From Clostridiales bacterium UBA6114 (GTDB lineage Bacteria; Bacillota; Clostridia; Oscillospirales; Butyricicoccaceae), in NCBI GenBank assembly GCA_002423435.1, contig DIWE01000009.1, positions 119,806 to 183,805 on the forward strand: DNA of 64,000 nucleotides, read 5' to 3'. Position 1 is the stretch's first letter; the number at the start of each line of letters is the position of its first letter. A program made the position numbers and the translations under genes. The notes under the pieces were generated by a model. The model was not told the DNA's origin and did not search any database. It was given only the letters and a program-made list of their open reading frames with translations. Positions 8,757 through 17,440 of this stretch are shown in pieces.

Positions 8757-8795
8757 TGTAACCAAATTGTTACTTAATTGAAATAATTTTGTAAC
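8757..8795 (+). promoter_or_regulatory. 11-bp-phased TGTWAH repeats (WalR/PhoP-type box)
   Basis: TGTAAC (8757), TGTTAC (8768), a weaker TGAAAT (8779) and TGTAAC (8790) start exactly 11 bp apart. The first two match the WalR consensus TGTWAH-N5-TGTWAH. They lie just downstream of the -10 box, a position more compatible with repression, or with activation of a second unrecognised promoter. Confidence 0.5.
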
Positions 8796-8815
8796 GATAC
8801 GAAAGGGGGAACACG

Positions 8816-10531
8816 ATGCGGCCAAACAGTTACCTTGTCTCAAGCTCCTATCTGGAGCCTGCGGTCCCTGTCAGAAAACACGCAATTAAAAATGCCCGTA
8901 GCGTTTGGCGGCGCTTGCTGGCAATTTATAAAACAAAGAGGAACCGGTTTATTCGCACGTCCGGTGATGTCATAAATGATCTGCATGCAGTCCTGTGGCT
9001 TAAAAAACGGCTTCTTTATGCCGGGCTTTCCATTTTTGCATTCTGGCATCTCATCGTCCGGTGCTTTTATTATCTCGTTATTTTTACCTGCCGGTTTGTT
9101 TCCTGGATCTCCGCGCCGATCTCGCGCGGCTTAAAGATCCTTGTCCCCGTACTCAGCAGAAAATATGAAGATTTCGTCGCATGGAAGGATTCGTTTTTCC
9201 ACAGCCCGATGGGGCGGATTCCCGCTTTTGCCATGATGGGCGCTTTTACGGCCCTGATCCTTTCGATCAACTATTTCGGCCTTGGCCTTCAGGTCTATAT
9301 CGACGGCCAGTCGGTCGGCTTTGTCTCCCGGCAGGATGAGATTGAATCGGTCATCCATTCGGTCGAAAACCGCTCCGCGTTTTACCTGAATCATCCCTAC
9401 AACCTGAATATAGACGTCGATTATCGACTGACGCTTCTGGACAAGGAGAATATCATCAACCCCGTCGAACTGGAGGAAACGCTTTTTTCCAAGGTAAACG
9501 AAATCTCAACCCTTTACGTTCTGACGGTGGACGGAAAAATTATCGGAGCCAATGCAAGCCAAACGGCTGTCCAGATGGTCCTGGACAAAATCCTTGCCCG
9601 GTATGGCTCAAACGACCCGAACGTCAAGGCCGAGTTTGTACAGGATGTTTCGATTTCGGAAATGCCCGTGGCAAATATTTATCTTAAATCGGCCTCCGAG
9701 CTCACCGAGGCGCTCACCGAAAAAACCTCCGTCGACAAGCCTGAAATTTATACCGTGCAAAAAGGCGATACCGCAAGCGGGATCGCTTCGAAAAGCAGCC
9801 TGAAATTAAGCGAGCTCGCGGCGCTGAACCCGGAGCTTGACCCGGATAAGCTGTCCATCGGGCAGCAGATCAATTTAAGCGCGTCAACCGAAGCCTCCAT
9901 CCTTTCGGTAAAACAAATAAAACAGATCAGCTATACCGAGGCCATCCCGTTTGAAACGGTAACACAGAACAGCAGCGCCCTTTATAAAAACAGCAAAAAG
10001 GTAGTCGTCGCGGGGAAGCAGGGGCAATCGCAAATCAACGCGGAGGTTGTCATGATAGACGGCGAGGAAGTCTCCCGCACGATTAAGAGCCAGGTTGTAA
10101 TGAGCGAACCTACCACCCAGGTCGTCCAGGTAGGCACAAAGGATCCTCCTCCGAAATCGCCGACAGGCGTCTTCATGTATCCGTTTAGAGGCCTTCTGAC
10201 CTCAAACTACGGATACCGCCACGGTGAATTCCATACCGGCGTCGATTTTGCCGGGCCGATTGGAAGCAGAATCGTGGCCGCTGATGGCGGAAAGGTCATT
10301 TTCGCCGGCTGGAAGGGCAATTACGGCAAATGCGTGATTATCAGCCACGGCAACGGGCTGGAAACGCTGTACGGCCATTGCAGCTCATTGCTTGTCAAGG
10401 TCGGCCAGCAGGTGGGCAAGGGCGAGCAGATCGCAAAGGTCGGCAGTACGGGCCGCAGCACGGGTCCCCACGTCCACTTTGAAGTCAGGGTCAATGATCA
10501 GTATGTCAGCCCCTGGAAATACCTGAAATAA
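8816..10531 (+). CDS. Membrane-anchored LysM-G5-M23 peptidoglycan endopeptidase
   Basis: 571-aa cell-wall hydrolase. A long basic cytoplasmic and hydrophobic N-terminus (about residues 1-120) precedes a membrane segment near 140-160 (FAMMGAFTALILSINYFGLG). A LysM repeat lies at about 315-360 (IYTVQKGDTASGIASKS), a G5-type region at about 365-445, and an M23 LytM domain in the last 120 residues. The zinc ligands HTGVDF and HVHFE and the SNYGYR entry motif are intact, so it should be an active murein DD-endopeptidase outside the membrane. GAAAGGGGGA precedes the ATG. It is a single gene whose leader contains a WalR/PhoP-like repeat array, fitting wall-stress control. The substrate crosslink is not determined. 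Confidence 0.88.
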   Translation: MRPNSYLVSSSYLEPAVPVRKHAIKNARSVWRRLLAIYKTKRNRFIRTSGDVINDLHAVLWLKKRLLYAGLSIFAFWHLIVRCFYYLVIFTCRFVSWISAPISRGLKILVPVLSRKYEDFVAWKDSFFHSPMGRIPAFAMMGAFTALILSINYFGLGLQVYIDGQSVGFVSRQDEIESVIHSVENRSAFYLNHPYNLNIDVDYRLTLLDKENIINPVELEETLFSKVNEISTLYVLTVDGKIIGANASQTAVQMVLDKILARYGSNDPNVKAEFVQDVSISEMPVANIYLKSASELTEALTEKTSVDKPEIYTVQKGDTASGIASKSSLKLSELAALNPELDPDKLSIGQQINLSASTEASILSVKQIKQISYTEAIPFETVTQNSSALYKNSKKVVVAGKQGQSQINAEVVMIDGEEVSRTIKSQVVMSEPTTQVVQVGTKDPPPKSPTGVFMYPFRGLLTSNYGYRHGEFHTGVDFAGPIGSRIVAADGGKVIFAGWKGNYGKCVIISHGNGLETLYGHCSSLLVKVGQQVGKGEQIAKVGSTGRSTGPHVHFEVRVNDQYVSPWKYLK

Positions 10532-10661
10532 AATGCTCCAGGGGGTATCCTTCACCCCAAATCCTGTAATATCAATACTTTGAGGGCTGTCCTGTGTAAA
10601 AGCTGTGATTAAGCCCTCATTTTTCTGCTTTTTATGTGTCAATCCATGCTCATCTTCAGTT

Positions 10662-10787
10662 AAAGCCTCCCTTTGAAGGGAGGTGGCGGGCGAAGCCCGA
10701 CGGAGGGTTGTTTGCAATATTTCTTCCGGTCGCAATCCTCAGTCGCCTGCAGCGACAGCTCCTTTCAAAAGGAGCCTTTTTTCCGCC
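10662..10787. repeat. Folded non-coding repeat element (MITE-like)
   Basis: A chain of short hairpins: GCCTCCCTT-TG-AAGGGAGG, GGGCGAAGCCC, CGGAGGG with a distant CCTC, GTCGC-CTGCA-GCGAC and GCTCCTTT-CA-AAAGGAGC followed by TTTTTT. This layout resembles small dispersed repeats I recall from gut Clostridia genomes. No second full copy is in the window, so the repeat status is inference. Confidence 0.45.
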
Positions 10788-10931
10788 TGCCATTCTCTTC
10801 CCATACCGTATATAAGCTGAACAAATTGGAATTTGGCCACTTTGAAATTTACTCATTTTATTCCAATGCTTTTGGGTCAAGAAATCGTCGCCTTTGTTAA
10901 GGCGAGGAGAGTCGTTTTTATCTACAGATAT

Positions 10932-10964
10932 AAAAGCTCCTAGGCCGAAAGCCCGGGAGCTTTT
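10932..10964. terminator. Terminator-like hairpin downstream of cardiolipin synthase
   Basis: AAAAGCTCC...GGC and GCC...GGAGCTTTT form a 14-bp stem with two imperfect pairs and a CGAAA loop; CTTTTAG follows on the plus strand. Confidence 0.5.
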
Positions 10965-11000
10965 CTTTTAGGGCCGCTTTCACGGCTCACGACGCCGGGA

Positions 11001-12527
11001 TCACAAAAGCGGGGAAAACATCTTCAAGAAAGTCCGGGCGACCCGGGCACCAAACGGAATGCTTTCGATCTGTTCGATGGTCACCTCGGCGCTTTGGGAA
11101 AGTATGTCCAGAATATCGTTTTTGACCGACATGACGATCGAGGAGAAATAAAACGCCGTGCAGCATTCAAAATGCAGGTAAAGGCTGCGGTAATCCATGT
11201 TGGCGCTGCCGATGATCGACACTTTATCGTCGCATACAAACATTTTTGCATGCAAAAATCCGGGCTTGTATTCATAAATTTTGACGCCCGCCTGAATGAG
11301 CTGCGGATAATACGACTGGGTGACCAGAAAGATTGCTTTTTTATCGGGGATACCGGGGCAAACGATGCGCACGTCCACACCCGACCGTGACGCCATACAA
11401 AGCGACGTGATGACCTCGTTGTCGAGAATCAGGTAAGGGGTTGTTATGTACAGGTATTTTGTCGCCTGATTGATCATCGTCAGATAGGCCGTCTCCGCGA
11501 CGTTGCATTCGTCGAGGGGCTGATCGGAAAACGGCTGGACAAACCCGTCGGTCTGATACCGTTCCGTCGGCGCATAATCGTTGAGATTTAGCTGCTGTCC
11601 ATGGGTAAACCGCCAAAGCTCGGCGAAAATCCGGGTCATTCCGGCGACGGCGTCGCCCCGCACCATCGCGGCTGTGTCCTTCCAATAGCCAAACCGCGTC
11701 TTCAAGTTGATATACTCGTCGGCCAGATTGATGCCGCCCATAATGCCGACATTCCCGTCAATCACACAGATCTTCCTGTGGTCACGGCTGTTTACAAAGG
11801 CGTCGAGCCGGGGCGTAAACCGGTTGAAAACCCCCACCTTGATCCCGAGGCGCCGAAGTATTTCGGGATAATTGCGCGGCAGCGTTAAGCTGCACCCGAT
11901 GTCGTCATACAGGAGCCTTACATCGACGCCCGCCCTCGCTTTTTCCGCCAGCACCCTGAGGATGGAATCCCACATAACGCCGGGCTCTATAATAAAAAAT
12001 TCCAGGAAAATAAACCTGCCCGCCTTTTTTAGCTCCTCCATCAGCCGTGGATACATAGCTTCCCCCGAAGGGAAGTAAACGCAGTCGGTATTCGTATAAA
12101 GAGGGGCCGAGGCGACATTCGCAATGTATTCCGCCTGGCGCCCAAGCTGGGGATCAAATCGTTTAAGGCGCGCCACCTCGTCTTTGTCGGTATTGTGAAT
12201 ACAAAAAGGCGCCTCCGGGTAAACCCGGCTCAAGCGGCTTTTTATTTTCCCGCTTAAGCGCCCGCCCCCCCAGAGGATGTAGAATACCCCGCCGAAAATG
12301 GGAAGGATCAGAATGACAACGGCCCACATCAGCTTGTACGACGGATTGCCCGGCCTCTGAAACAGCCAGATCAGCATGGCAAAGCTTAAAAGCTGAAACA
12401 GGAAATAGATGTAGAGTGCGGTGGTCGCGAGATGATATACGAGGAAAGCGATGAGAAGTACCTGCGCGGCGACAAAAACGGCGGTCAGAAACAGCCTGGA
12501 AAATATGATTTTCTTAAACCTTCCCAT
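11001..12527 (-). CDS. cls: Cardiolipin synthase (phospholipase D family)
   Basis: Membrane enzyme that joins two phosphatidylglycerols into cardiolipin. 508 aa: two to three N-terminal membrane segments (LFLTAVFVAAQVLLIAFLV, IYFLFQLLSFAMLIWLF, LMWAVVILILPIFGGVFYIL), then two PLD catalytic HxKx4D motifs, DHRKICVIDG near residue 245 and FLHAKMFVCDDKVSIIGS near residue 425. GGAGGAG lies 6 nt before the ATG. A promoter with TATAAT lies just upstream. The gene neighbours SLH/S-layer genes in the same direction but has its own promoter and follows a terminator. Confidence 0.92.
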   Translation of the reverse strand: MGRFKKIIFSRLFLTAVFVAAQVLLIAFLVYHLATTALYIYFLFQLLSFAMLIWLFQRPGNPSYKLMWAVVILILPIFGGVFYILWGGGRLSGKIKSRLSRVYPEAPFCIHNTDKDEVARLKRFDPQLGRQAEYIANVASAPLYTNTDCVYFPSGEAMYPRLMEELKKAGRFIFLEFFIIEPGVMWDSILRVLAEKARAGVDVRLLYDDIGCSLTLPRNYPEILRRLGIKVGVFNRFTPRLDAFVNSRDHRKICVIDGNVGIMGGINLADEYINLKTRFGYWKDTAAMVRGDAVAGMTRIFAELWRFTHGQQLNLNDYAPTERYQTDGFVQPFSDQPLDECNVAETAYLTMINQATKYLYITTPYLILDNEVITSLCMASRSGVDVRIVCPGIPDKKAIFLVTQSYYPQLIQAGVKIYEYKPGFLHAKMFVCDDKVSIIGSANMDYRSLYLHFECCTAFYFSSIVMSVKNDILDILSQSAEVTIEQIESIPFGARVARTFLKMFSPLL

Positions 12528-12564
12528 GAGAACTCCTCCACCGTTGTCAATCCCTGTTACTTTT

Positions 12565-12592
12565 ATTATATCAATATTTTAACGATTCGCAA
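12565..12592 (-). promoter_or_regulatory. Sigma-A promoter of cls
   Basis: On the minus strand, TTGCGA (12592-12587), 16-nt spacer, TATAAT (12570-12565), about 40 bp before the cls start. Confidence 0.55.
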
Positions 12593-12601
12593 CAAGATAA
12601 A

Positions 12602-12625
12602 GCGTGCGGCTTAAAAGCCGCACGC
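12602..12625 (-). terminator. Terminator of the SLH-protein gene
   Basis: Perfect 11-bp stem (12602-12612 with 12615-12625, loop AA) followed on the minus strand by TTTATCTTG; placed just after the stop of the 12647 gene. Confidence 0.75.
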
Positions 12626-12646
12626 CGGAAGTTCATCTCTTGCTTT

Positions 12647-14212
12647 TTATTGGATCTGGCCGTTTACATCGACGAACAGATAGAGAATCCTGCCGTCTGC
12701 GTTTGCGAAGTAGACGCAGTTTAGCTTCCCGTTTCCGTTTGTAATGGAACCTCCGGAAACCCCCTCGGTGTTGCTCGTATCCAGATATACGATATTATAA
12801 TTCTCCGCGAAGGCGAAAACCTGATCGGCGCCGGACGCCTTGATCTGTATTTTCCCCGTATTTCGGTTATACGCCGTGATTTCCCCGAGCACAAACTCGC
12901 CCTGCCCGTGAGAGAGCGACAGTCCCGGGACCGGCGTCGCGGCAGGTGCCGATTTCAGGCGCCCCTGCGAGTTGAGCTCATACGTCACAAAGCTCCCCTT
13001 TAAGCTCGCTATGGTGCTCGGCTTGGTATCCGCCACAAAATACGGCTCTTTATCCCTTCCCGCGAACATCGGGTACGAGACCATATATTGCCCCTCGCCG
13101 GCTGTAAAAAGCACCGTGTCGCCGGTCACATACGCGATCCCCGTCGCGCTCCTTTTGGAGGCGTTATAGGTGTCCATGTCGCATACGATCAGCTTTGCCG
13201 TCGTTTTTCCGTCGGCGGTCCCGAGGAGCGCGACCGAGTCGGCCGACCCCGCGTAGACGCTTCTCAAGGAACGCGCCTTGTATACGCTGAAATCATAAGT
13301 ATAGCTGCCCGGAAGCCCGCGGCGGTTGTGTTTGATAAAGACGACGGTATTTTCGTCGGTCTCATACGGCTTTCCGTCGATCGTCACGACCTGATTGCCG
13401 CTCCAGTAGGTCTGGGCGCCGCGCTGATACGTCACGCTTTTATCGACAACACTGTTTAACTCCTGCAGAATCAGGCGGCTGTCTTCCGTTTTATAGTAAT
13501 AGATCTCACCGGCGTCGGGAGAGAGAGAGACCTCGGATAAGGCATAGCTCGCCTTGCGTCCGTCCTGGCCTAAGATGCTGACCTGATCGTTTTCGATCGA
13601 CGTAACGGCGCAAAGCTGATAATTTACTGGGGAGTCTTCGTCCCCCGTCATCGCGTTGTAAATCATCAGAGCCGCGAAATCGCGGGTCACGGCGTCGGAA
13701 AGCTGCAAGGTGTAATTTTTAAGAAAGCCCTTTTCAGACGCGAGCGTCTGGGTGTTGAGCATCCAGCCGATCCCGGTTAGTCCGGCCTTGTCGGTGTCGG
13801 TCCCGGTCGCGGCAAGCAGCATTTTCGCCATCTCATAGCCGGTCAGAGCGCCGTCCGGCGAAAAGGCGCCGCCGTTTCCGGAAATCACGCCCTCGTCGTA
13901 AAGCGCCGAGATATAGCCCTTTGCCCAGTGGCTGCCGATGTCCGTAAACGGAGCCTTGCCGGTATAAGCTTTTACGTCCGGGGTGCCTTTTTCCATCACG
14001 TAGACCATTTTCGCAAACTCCGCCCGGGTGACGGTCTTATCGGGACGAAACGAGTTGTCGGAATAGCCGCCCAGAATCCCTTTTCCGATCAGATACGAGA
14101 CGGCGTCCTTATTCCGGATTTCGTTTTGATCCGTAAATGCCGCCGAGGCAAAAACGGTAAACAGCATACAAAAAAGCAGTAAAACGGACAGTTTTTTCAA
14201 TAATCGCTGCAT
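12647..14212 (-). CDS. SLH-domain cell-surface protein
   Basis: 521-aa secreted protein held on the wall by SLH domains, which bind pyruvylated secondary cell-wall polymers. The start at 14212 follows GAAGGAAATC; the longer frame to 14272 lacks a site. Signal peptide at residues 1-26 (LLKKLSVLLLFCMLFTVFASA). Three SLH modules occupy about 27-190, with FTDQNEIRNKDAVSYLIGKG, FTDIGSHWAKGYISALYDEG and a weaker third; TRAEFAKM is the conserved tail motif. The remaining 330 residues have no recognised domain and look beta-rich, similar in style to the two large S-layer genes upstream. It lies in the same direction as those genes but has its own promoter and terminator. Confidence 0.82.
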   Translation of the reverse strand: MQRLLKKLSVLLLFCMLFTVFASAAFTDQNEIRNKDAVSYLIGKGILGGYSDNSFRPDKTVTRAEFAKMVYVMEKGTPDVKAYTGKAPFTDIGSHWAKGYISALYDEGVISGNGGAFSPDGALTGYEMAKMLLAATGTDTDKAGLTGIGWMLNTQTLASEKGFLKNYTLQLSDAVTRDFAALMIYNAMTGDEDSPVNYQLCAVTSIENDQVSILGQDGRKASYALSEVSLSPDAGEIYYYKTEDSRLILQELNSVVDKSVTYQRGAQTYWSGNQVVTIDGKPYETDENTVVFIKHNRRGLPGSYTYDFSVYKARSLRSVYAGSADSVALLGTADGKTTAKLIVCDMDTYNASKRSATGIAYVTGDTVLFTAGEGQYMVSYPMFAGRDKEPYFVADTKPSTIASLKGSFVTYELNSQGRLKSAPAATPVPGLSLSHGQGEFVLGEITAYNRNTGKIQIKASGADQVFAFAENYNIVYLDTSNTEGVSGGSITNGNGKLNCVYFANADGRILYLFVDVNGQIQ

Positions 14213-14251
14213 AGTGATTTCCTTCCATTTCAGGCGGCGTTTTCTAGTTTT

Positions 14252-14280
14252 ATCGTACTCCTTATGATACAAAATATCAA
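14252..14280 (-). promoter_or_regulatory. Sigma-A promoter of the SLH-protein gene
   Basis: TTGATA (14280-14275), 17-nt spacer, TACGAT (14257-14252) on the minus strand. Confidence 0.55.
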
Positions 14281-14342
14281 TGTAAAAGGGCCGTTTCCCA
14301 AATATTGGCGAACACGCCCGAGGCTTTCTCCTTTAAGGGAGA

Positions 14343-14371
14343 GCGCCCCGCGGACGAAAGCCGCGGGGCGC
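14343..14371 (-). terminator. GC-rich terminator of S-layer gene 1
   Basis: Perfect 11-bp stem GCGCCCCGCGG/CCGCGGGGCGC with a 7-nt loop, 40 bp after the stop; followed by TCTCCCTT rather than a clean U-tract. Nearly the same stem follows S-layer gene 2. Confidence 0.6.
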
Positions 14372-14410
14372 CCTTGATCCGTTGATCGGTATCTAACTTT
14401 CTAAACAGCC

Positions 14411-17065
14411 TTAATCTTCTTCAACGTCTGGCATTGTCGCACTGGAGTCGATGGCTATGAAGAGGAGGTCGTGCGAGCTGTCTCTATCCGTCGCATAGTA
14501 GCAGTTGCTGGCGCCGTCAGCATCGGAGGACGAGATCTTCGGATAGCCGGAGCCGGTCTCGCCCTTTCCTGCGTCACGGTCGACATAGATCGTTACCGTG
14601 TCTTCGGTGATGTTGTAGATCGTGCCCTGGATGGTGACCTTGGATGAGGACTTGTTGTACGACTGGATGTCGCCATACAATCCACCGTAAGCGTCAGTCG
14701 TAGTAGTATCCGCATCCCAGATGTCCTTGATGGTTCCGTCGGCTTTCAGGGTAAACTTAACGAAATCTTTCTTCTTGACACCGTTCACAGCGGATGTCTC
14801 TTCTTCTATGAGATAGCTCTTGGATTCGCCGTTAACCCACATGGTGTATTTGACGTAATCCTCGTCGGTGGAGGAATTATGGCCCTTCATCGGGTCGCTG
14901 GTCAGGAAGCCGAAGTACAGGTCGGAGCCCGTGCCTCTCTGCGCCGGGAGATCATCTGTATCGCTGAGAATGACGGCGCCCTTGATATAGCTGAAGCCGC
15001 CGCTTCTCTTGTAGGCGAAGGATGAAAGGTCGTCGCTTAAATCAAAGTCTTTGTCGAAGTCGCCCGCGCCGTAAATCTTCCATTCCGGCGTAGCTCCATC
15101 CTCACTAACACGATAGAAGACAACCGCGTCGTCGGCCAGCAGGTAGCTGCCGTTATGGTTTTCGGCTGTATTGGAAACGGTGAAGATATCGCTGTCTTCA
15201 CTATACTCAATATCCGCACTCGTCGTGTAGTTCGGGATATCCTGGCTCAGCAGGATCGTTCCGTTGCTCTTGATGCTGTAAGCAAAAAGCTTTCCAACAA
15301 CCGGCGTGGTCGCTGTAACTGCATATTCCCCTGTTGGAACCGTTACGATTTTGTCTAACTCAACTTCTTCAAGTTCGCCGTCGACATAAACTTCCGAATC
15401 CTTATTGAGCTCGTAGACAACAGGATCGTCCTCGCCCGGAATCAACACTTCGACGTTGGCTTCCTTTTTGCCTGCGCCGGAGCCGGTCTCGTTGGTTGCC
15501 GACAAGACATAAGCGTAATTGCCCGAGCCCGCGATGCCCTCGCCCTCAACGAGCGCAGCGATCCAGTATTTGCCGTCTAAGAAGACGGTGTAGGTGTCTC
15601 CGGTCTCAACGTCCTGCTCGGCTTCGTTAAGATCTTGAACATCGCTAACCGAGAGGCTCTTGCTGCCGCTGACGCCGCTGATATAGATCGTGGTCTCGGC
15701 TTCGGAGCTCACGCCTTCGATCTCGCCGGAAACGGATTCCGCTTTGGTGAGATAGTAGACGTCGTCGTCGGTGTTGGCTTCGTCCTGCCAGTAGAAGACA
15801 TAATCGCCTTCCTCGATGCCGTCCGCGAAGACAACGGTTTCATCGTCGTCGTTTAAGAATTCCACGCCGCCCTCGCCGAAGCTGATGGACTGGGAATCCA
15901 TGGAGTCGACATAGCTGAAGGTGCGCGCGGTGACAAAGCCGTAGTCGAGCTCGCCGTCGCCGTCAAAATCAACTATCGTGATCGGGTTGCCGCTGTTGAT
16001 GTCGAGATAGGTGTCAACCCAATCCGACACGTCGCCGCTGATTTCCTCGCCGTTACTGTCATAATTGTAGTAAAGTGTGAAATCGCTGGCTAAATCACGG
16101 CTCTTGCTGTTGAATTTGATCTGTTCATCAGGGGTAGCGCCGTTGTCGATATCGCCAAGGGTCATCGTGTAAACGTCGCTGTCCTCCGTCGGAACAATGT
16201 CGTAAACGACTTTATCGCCGTTTGTTTTGACCTTGTAGACAACGTTGACTTCCTGTCCAATATAAGTTCTGTCGGTTTCAAACTCATACGTGTAGTCGCT
16301 GTCATTATCGAGTTGGACGGTGTCCTCTTCGATATCGCCGTACATGTTGAAGCCGTCGGCCGCGGTCAGGATGCCTTCCTGCTCCTCAAGGGAGAAGTAC
16401 TTCCTGCCGACCGTAGCGAGATAAGCGTCGCCGTCGGAATTCAGGTTTGTATACTCGCCGTCGCGGAGAACGACAGTCGCGGTATAAATGGTGTTGTAGA
16501 AGAGGATCGCCGAGTCCTCACGGGGAGCGTCGGACGAAACGTCGGCGTTGTAGTCGTCGAACAGGTTGTTCTCGAAAGCCAGCGACATCGTGGAGATGAG
16601 CCACTGGTCGCCGACCAGGTTCGCTTTGGTTGCGTCATAGCCGATAACGGTTAAGAGCATTTTCGCGAGCTGAGCGCCCGTCAGTTTGCCTTCGGGATTA
16701 AACTTGCCGCCGCCCACGCCGGCAATAATGCCGTTTAAGTAGCAGTAGTTAATGTAGCCTCTGGCCCAATGACTGGTGGACACGTCGGTAAAGGGGTTGG
16801 CTGCGTTGACATAATTCGACGAGCCTTCGTCCTTGCCGGTTTTTAACACATACAGCATCTTCGCGGCCTCGGCGCGGGTGATGGTCTGTGTCGGGCCGAA
16901 AGAGCCGTCGGGATAGCCCTTCATAATTCCGAGAGCGTAGATCATGTTGACCTGATTCTGAGCGTCGATGCTCGAATCATCCGTGAAAACGGTAGCTCCC
17001 GCCATCATTGTGAACGCAAACGCGAACACAAGGGCCAATGCGAGTACTTTTTTCAAAGTATGCAT
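14411..17065 (-). CDS. S-layer protein with three SLH domains (paralog 1)
   Basis: 884-aa exported protein, probably a main surface-array subunit. Signal peptide about 1-26 (KVLALALVFAFAFTMMAGA), then three SLH modules to about residue 200 (FTDDSSIDAQNQVNMIYALG with TRAEAAKMLYVLKTG; FTDVSTSHWARGYINYCYLNG; a third around GDQWLISTMSLAFENNLF). The remainder is a very acidic, Asp-, Gly-, Ser- and Thr-rich region without recognised enzyme motifs, typical of self-assembling S-layer proteins. AAGGAGGAAAATCC precedes the ATG. It is a tandem paralog of 17441-20020, with shared N-terminus, shared C-terminal segment (YNITEDTVT) and near-identical promoter, leader and terminator. Control appears to involve the TGTAAC repeats upstream. 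Confidence 0.9.
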   Translation of the reverse strand: MHTLKKVLALALVFAFAFTMMAGATVFTDDSSIDAQNQVNMIYALGIMKGYPDGSFGPTQTITRAEAAKMLYVLKTGKDEGSSNYVNAANPFTDVSTSHWARGYINYCYLNGIIAGVGGGKFNPEGKLTGAQLAKMLLTVIGYDATKANLVGDQWLISTMSLAFENNLFDDYNADVSSDAPREDSAILFYNTIYTATVVLRDGEYTNLNSDGDAYLATVGRKYFSLEEQEGILTAADGFNMYGDIEEDTVQLDNDSDYTYEFETDRTYIGQEVNVVYKVKTNGDKVVYDIVPTEDSDVYTMTLGDIDNGATPDEQIKFNSKSRDLASDFTLYYNYDSNGEEISGDVSDWVDTYLDINSGNPITIVDFDGDGELDYGFVTARTFSYVDSMDSQSISFGEGGVEFLNDDDETVVFADGIEEGDYVFYWQDEANTDDDVYYLTKAESVSGEIEGVSSEAETTIYISGVSGSKSLSVSDVQDLNEAEQDVETGDTYTVFLDGKYWIAALVEGEGIAGSGNYAYVLSATNETGSGAGKKEANVEVLIPGEDDPVVYELNKDSEVYVDGELEEVELDKIVTVPTGEYAVTATTPVVGKLFAYSIKSNGTILLSQDIPNYTTSADIEYSEDSDIFTVSNTAENHNGSYLLADDAVVFYRVSEDGATPEWKIYGAGDFDKDFDLSDDLSSFAYKRSGGFSYIKGAVILSDTDDLPAQRGTGSDLYFGFLTSDPMKGHNSSTDEDYVKYTMWVNGESKSYLIEEETSAVNGVKKKDFVKFTLKADGTIKDIWDADTTTTDAYGGLYGDIQSYNKSSSKVTIQGTIYNITEDTVTIYVDRDAGKGETGSGYPKISSSDADGASNCYYATDRDSSHDLLFIAIDSSATMPDVEED

Positions 17066-17088
17066 GGATTTTCCTCCTTAACAATTTT

Positions 17089-17100
17089 GGGTATAAACCC
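17089..17100 (-). promoter_or_regulatory. 5'-terminal leader hairpin of S-layer mRNA 1
   Basis: GGGTTTATACCC on the minus strand, about 5 nt from the predicted transcript start and about 12 nt before the ribosome site. The second S-layer gene has GGGTGCGTACCC at the same place. Such 5' stem-loops are known to stabilise mRNAs. Confidence 0.5.
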
Positions 17101-17111
17101 TGACATTGTGA

Positions 17112-17140
17112 ATCATACCGTTTTATGGCAGGAGAGTCAA
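17112..17140 (-). promoter_or_regulatory. Sigma-A promoter of S-layer gene 1
   Basis: TTGACT (17140-17135), 17-nt spacer, TATGAT (17117-17112) on the minus strand; predicted start near 17105. Confidence 0.75.
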
Positions 17141-17155
17141 CCATTTCCGCTAATC

Positions 17156-17172
17156 TGTAACATATCTGTAAC
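17156..17172 (-). promoter_or_regulatory. TGTAAC-N5-TGTAAC direct repeat upstream of S-layer promoter 1
   Basis: Plus-strand TGTAAC at 17156 and 17167, 11 bp apart, beginning 15 bp upstream of the -35 box. The same distance separates the array from the -35 box of S-layer gene 2, which argues for a bound regulator of the OmpR type. Confidence 0.65.
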
Positions 17173-17380
17173 ATAAGGCCGTTTTGCCCAAATATAATCC
17201 AATAAAATCCATATATATTATTATAAGGTATAATCAAAAAGCGTCTTGCAGCTTTCGCCGCGGGGCACTGCAGTCTGTAGACAAAGTAAGGTTCTTACGT
17301 TTTTTTATGCGTTGCGTTTACATACCATTTTTTCAAAAAGCCGAATCAACTGGAGAGCGCCGGCTTTGTCGACACTCAAA

Positions 17381-17410
17381 GGCGCCCCGCGGCTTTCGCC
17401 GCGGGGCGCC
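17381..17410 (-). terminator. GC-rich terminator of S-layer gene 2
   Basis: Perfect 13-bp stem GGCGCCCCGCGGC/GCCGCGGGGCGCC with a TTTC loop, followed by TTTGAG on the minus strand, 30 bp after the stop. A fragment of the same sequence recurs at 17252-17268. Confidence 0.65.
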
Positions 17411-17440
17411 TGGTCAGAGTTACCCGGATATTTGGTTTAT

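Larger units (their letters stand above)
10532..11000. other. Intergenic region: terminator-like hairpins and a repeat element
   Basis: No convincing gene. It holds a hairpin near 10583-10621 (GGGCT/AGCCC arms then TTTTT) that may end the M23 gene, the folded repeat at 10662-10787, a small hairpin near 10889-10906 and a larger one at 10932-10964. Confidence 0.5.

Noticed and set aside
14326..14371. Second copy of the folded repeat at 10662
   Set aside because: Only a short pyrimidine/purine stem (TTTCTCC...GGGAGA) is similar; the rest is the S-layer terminator.
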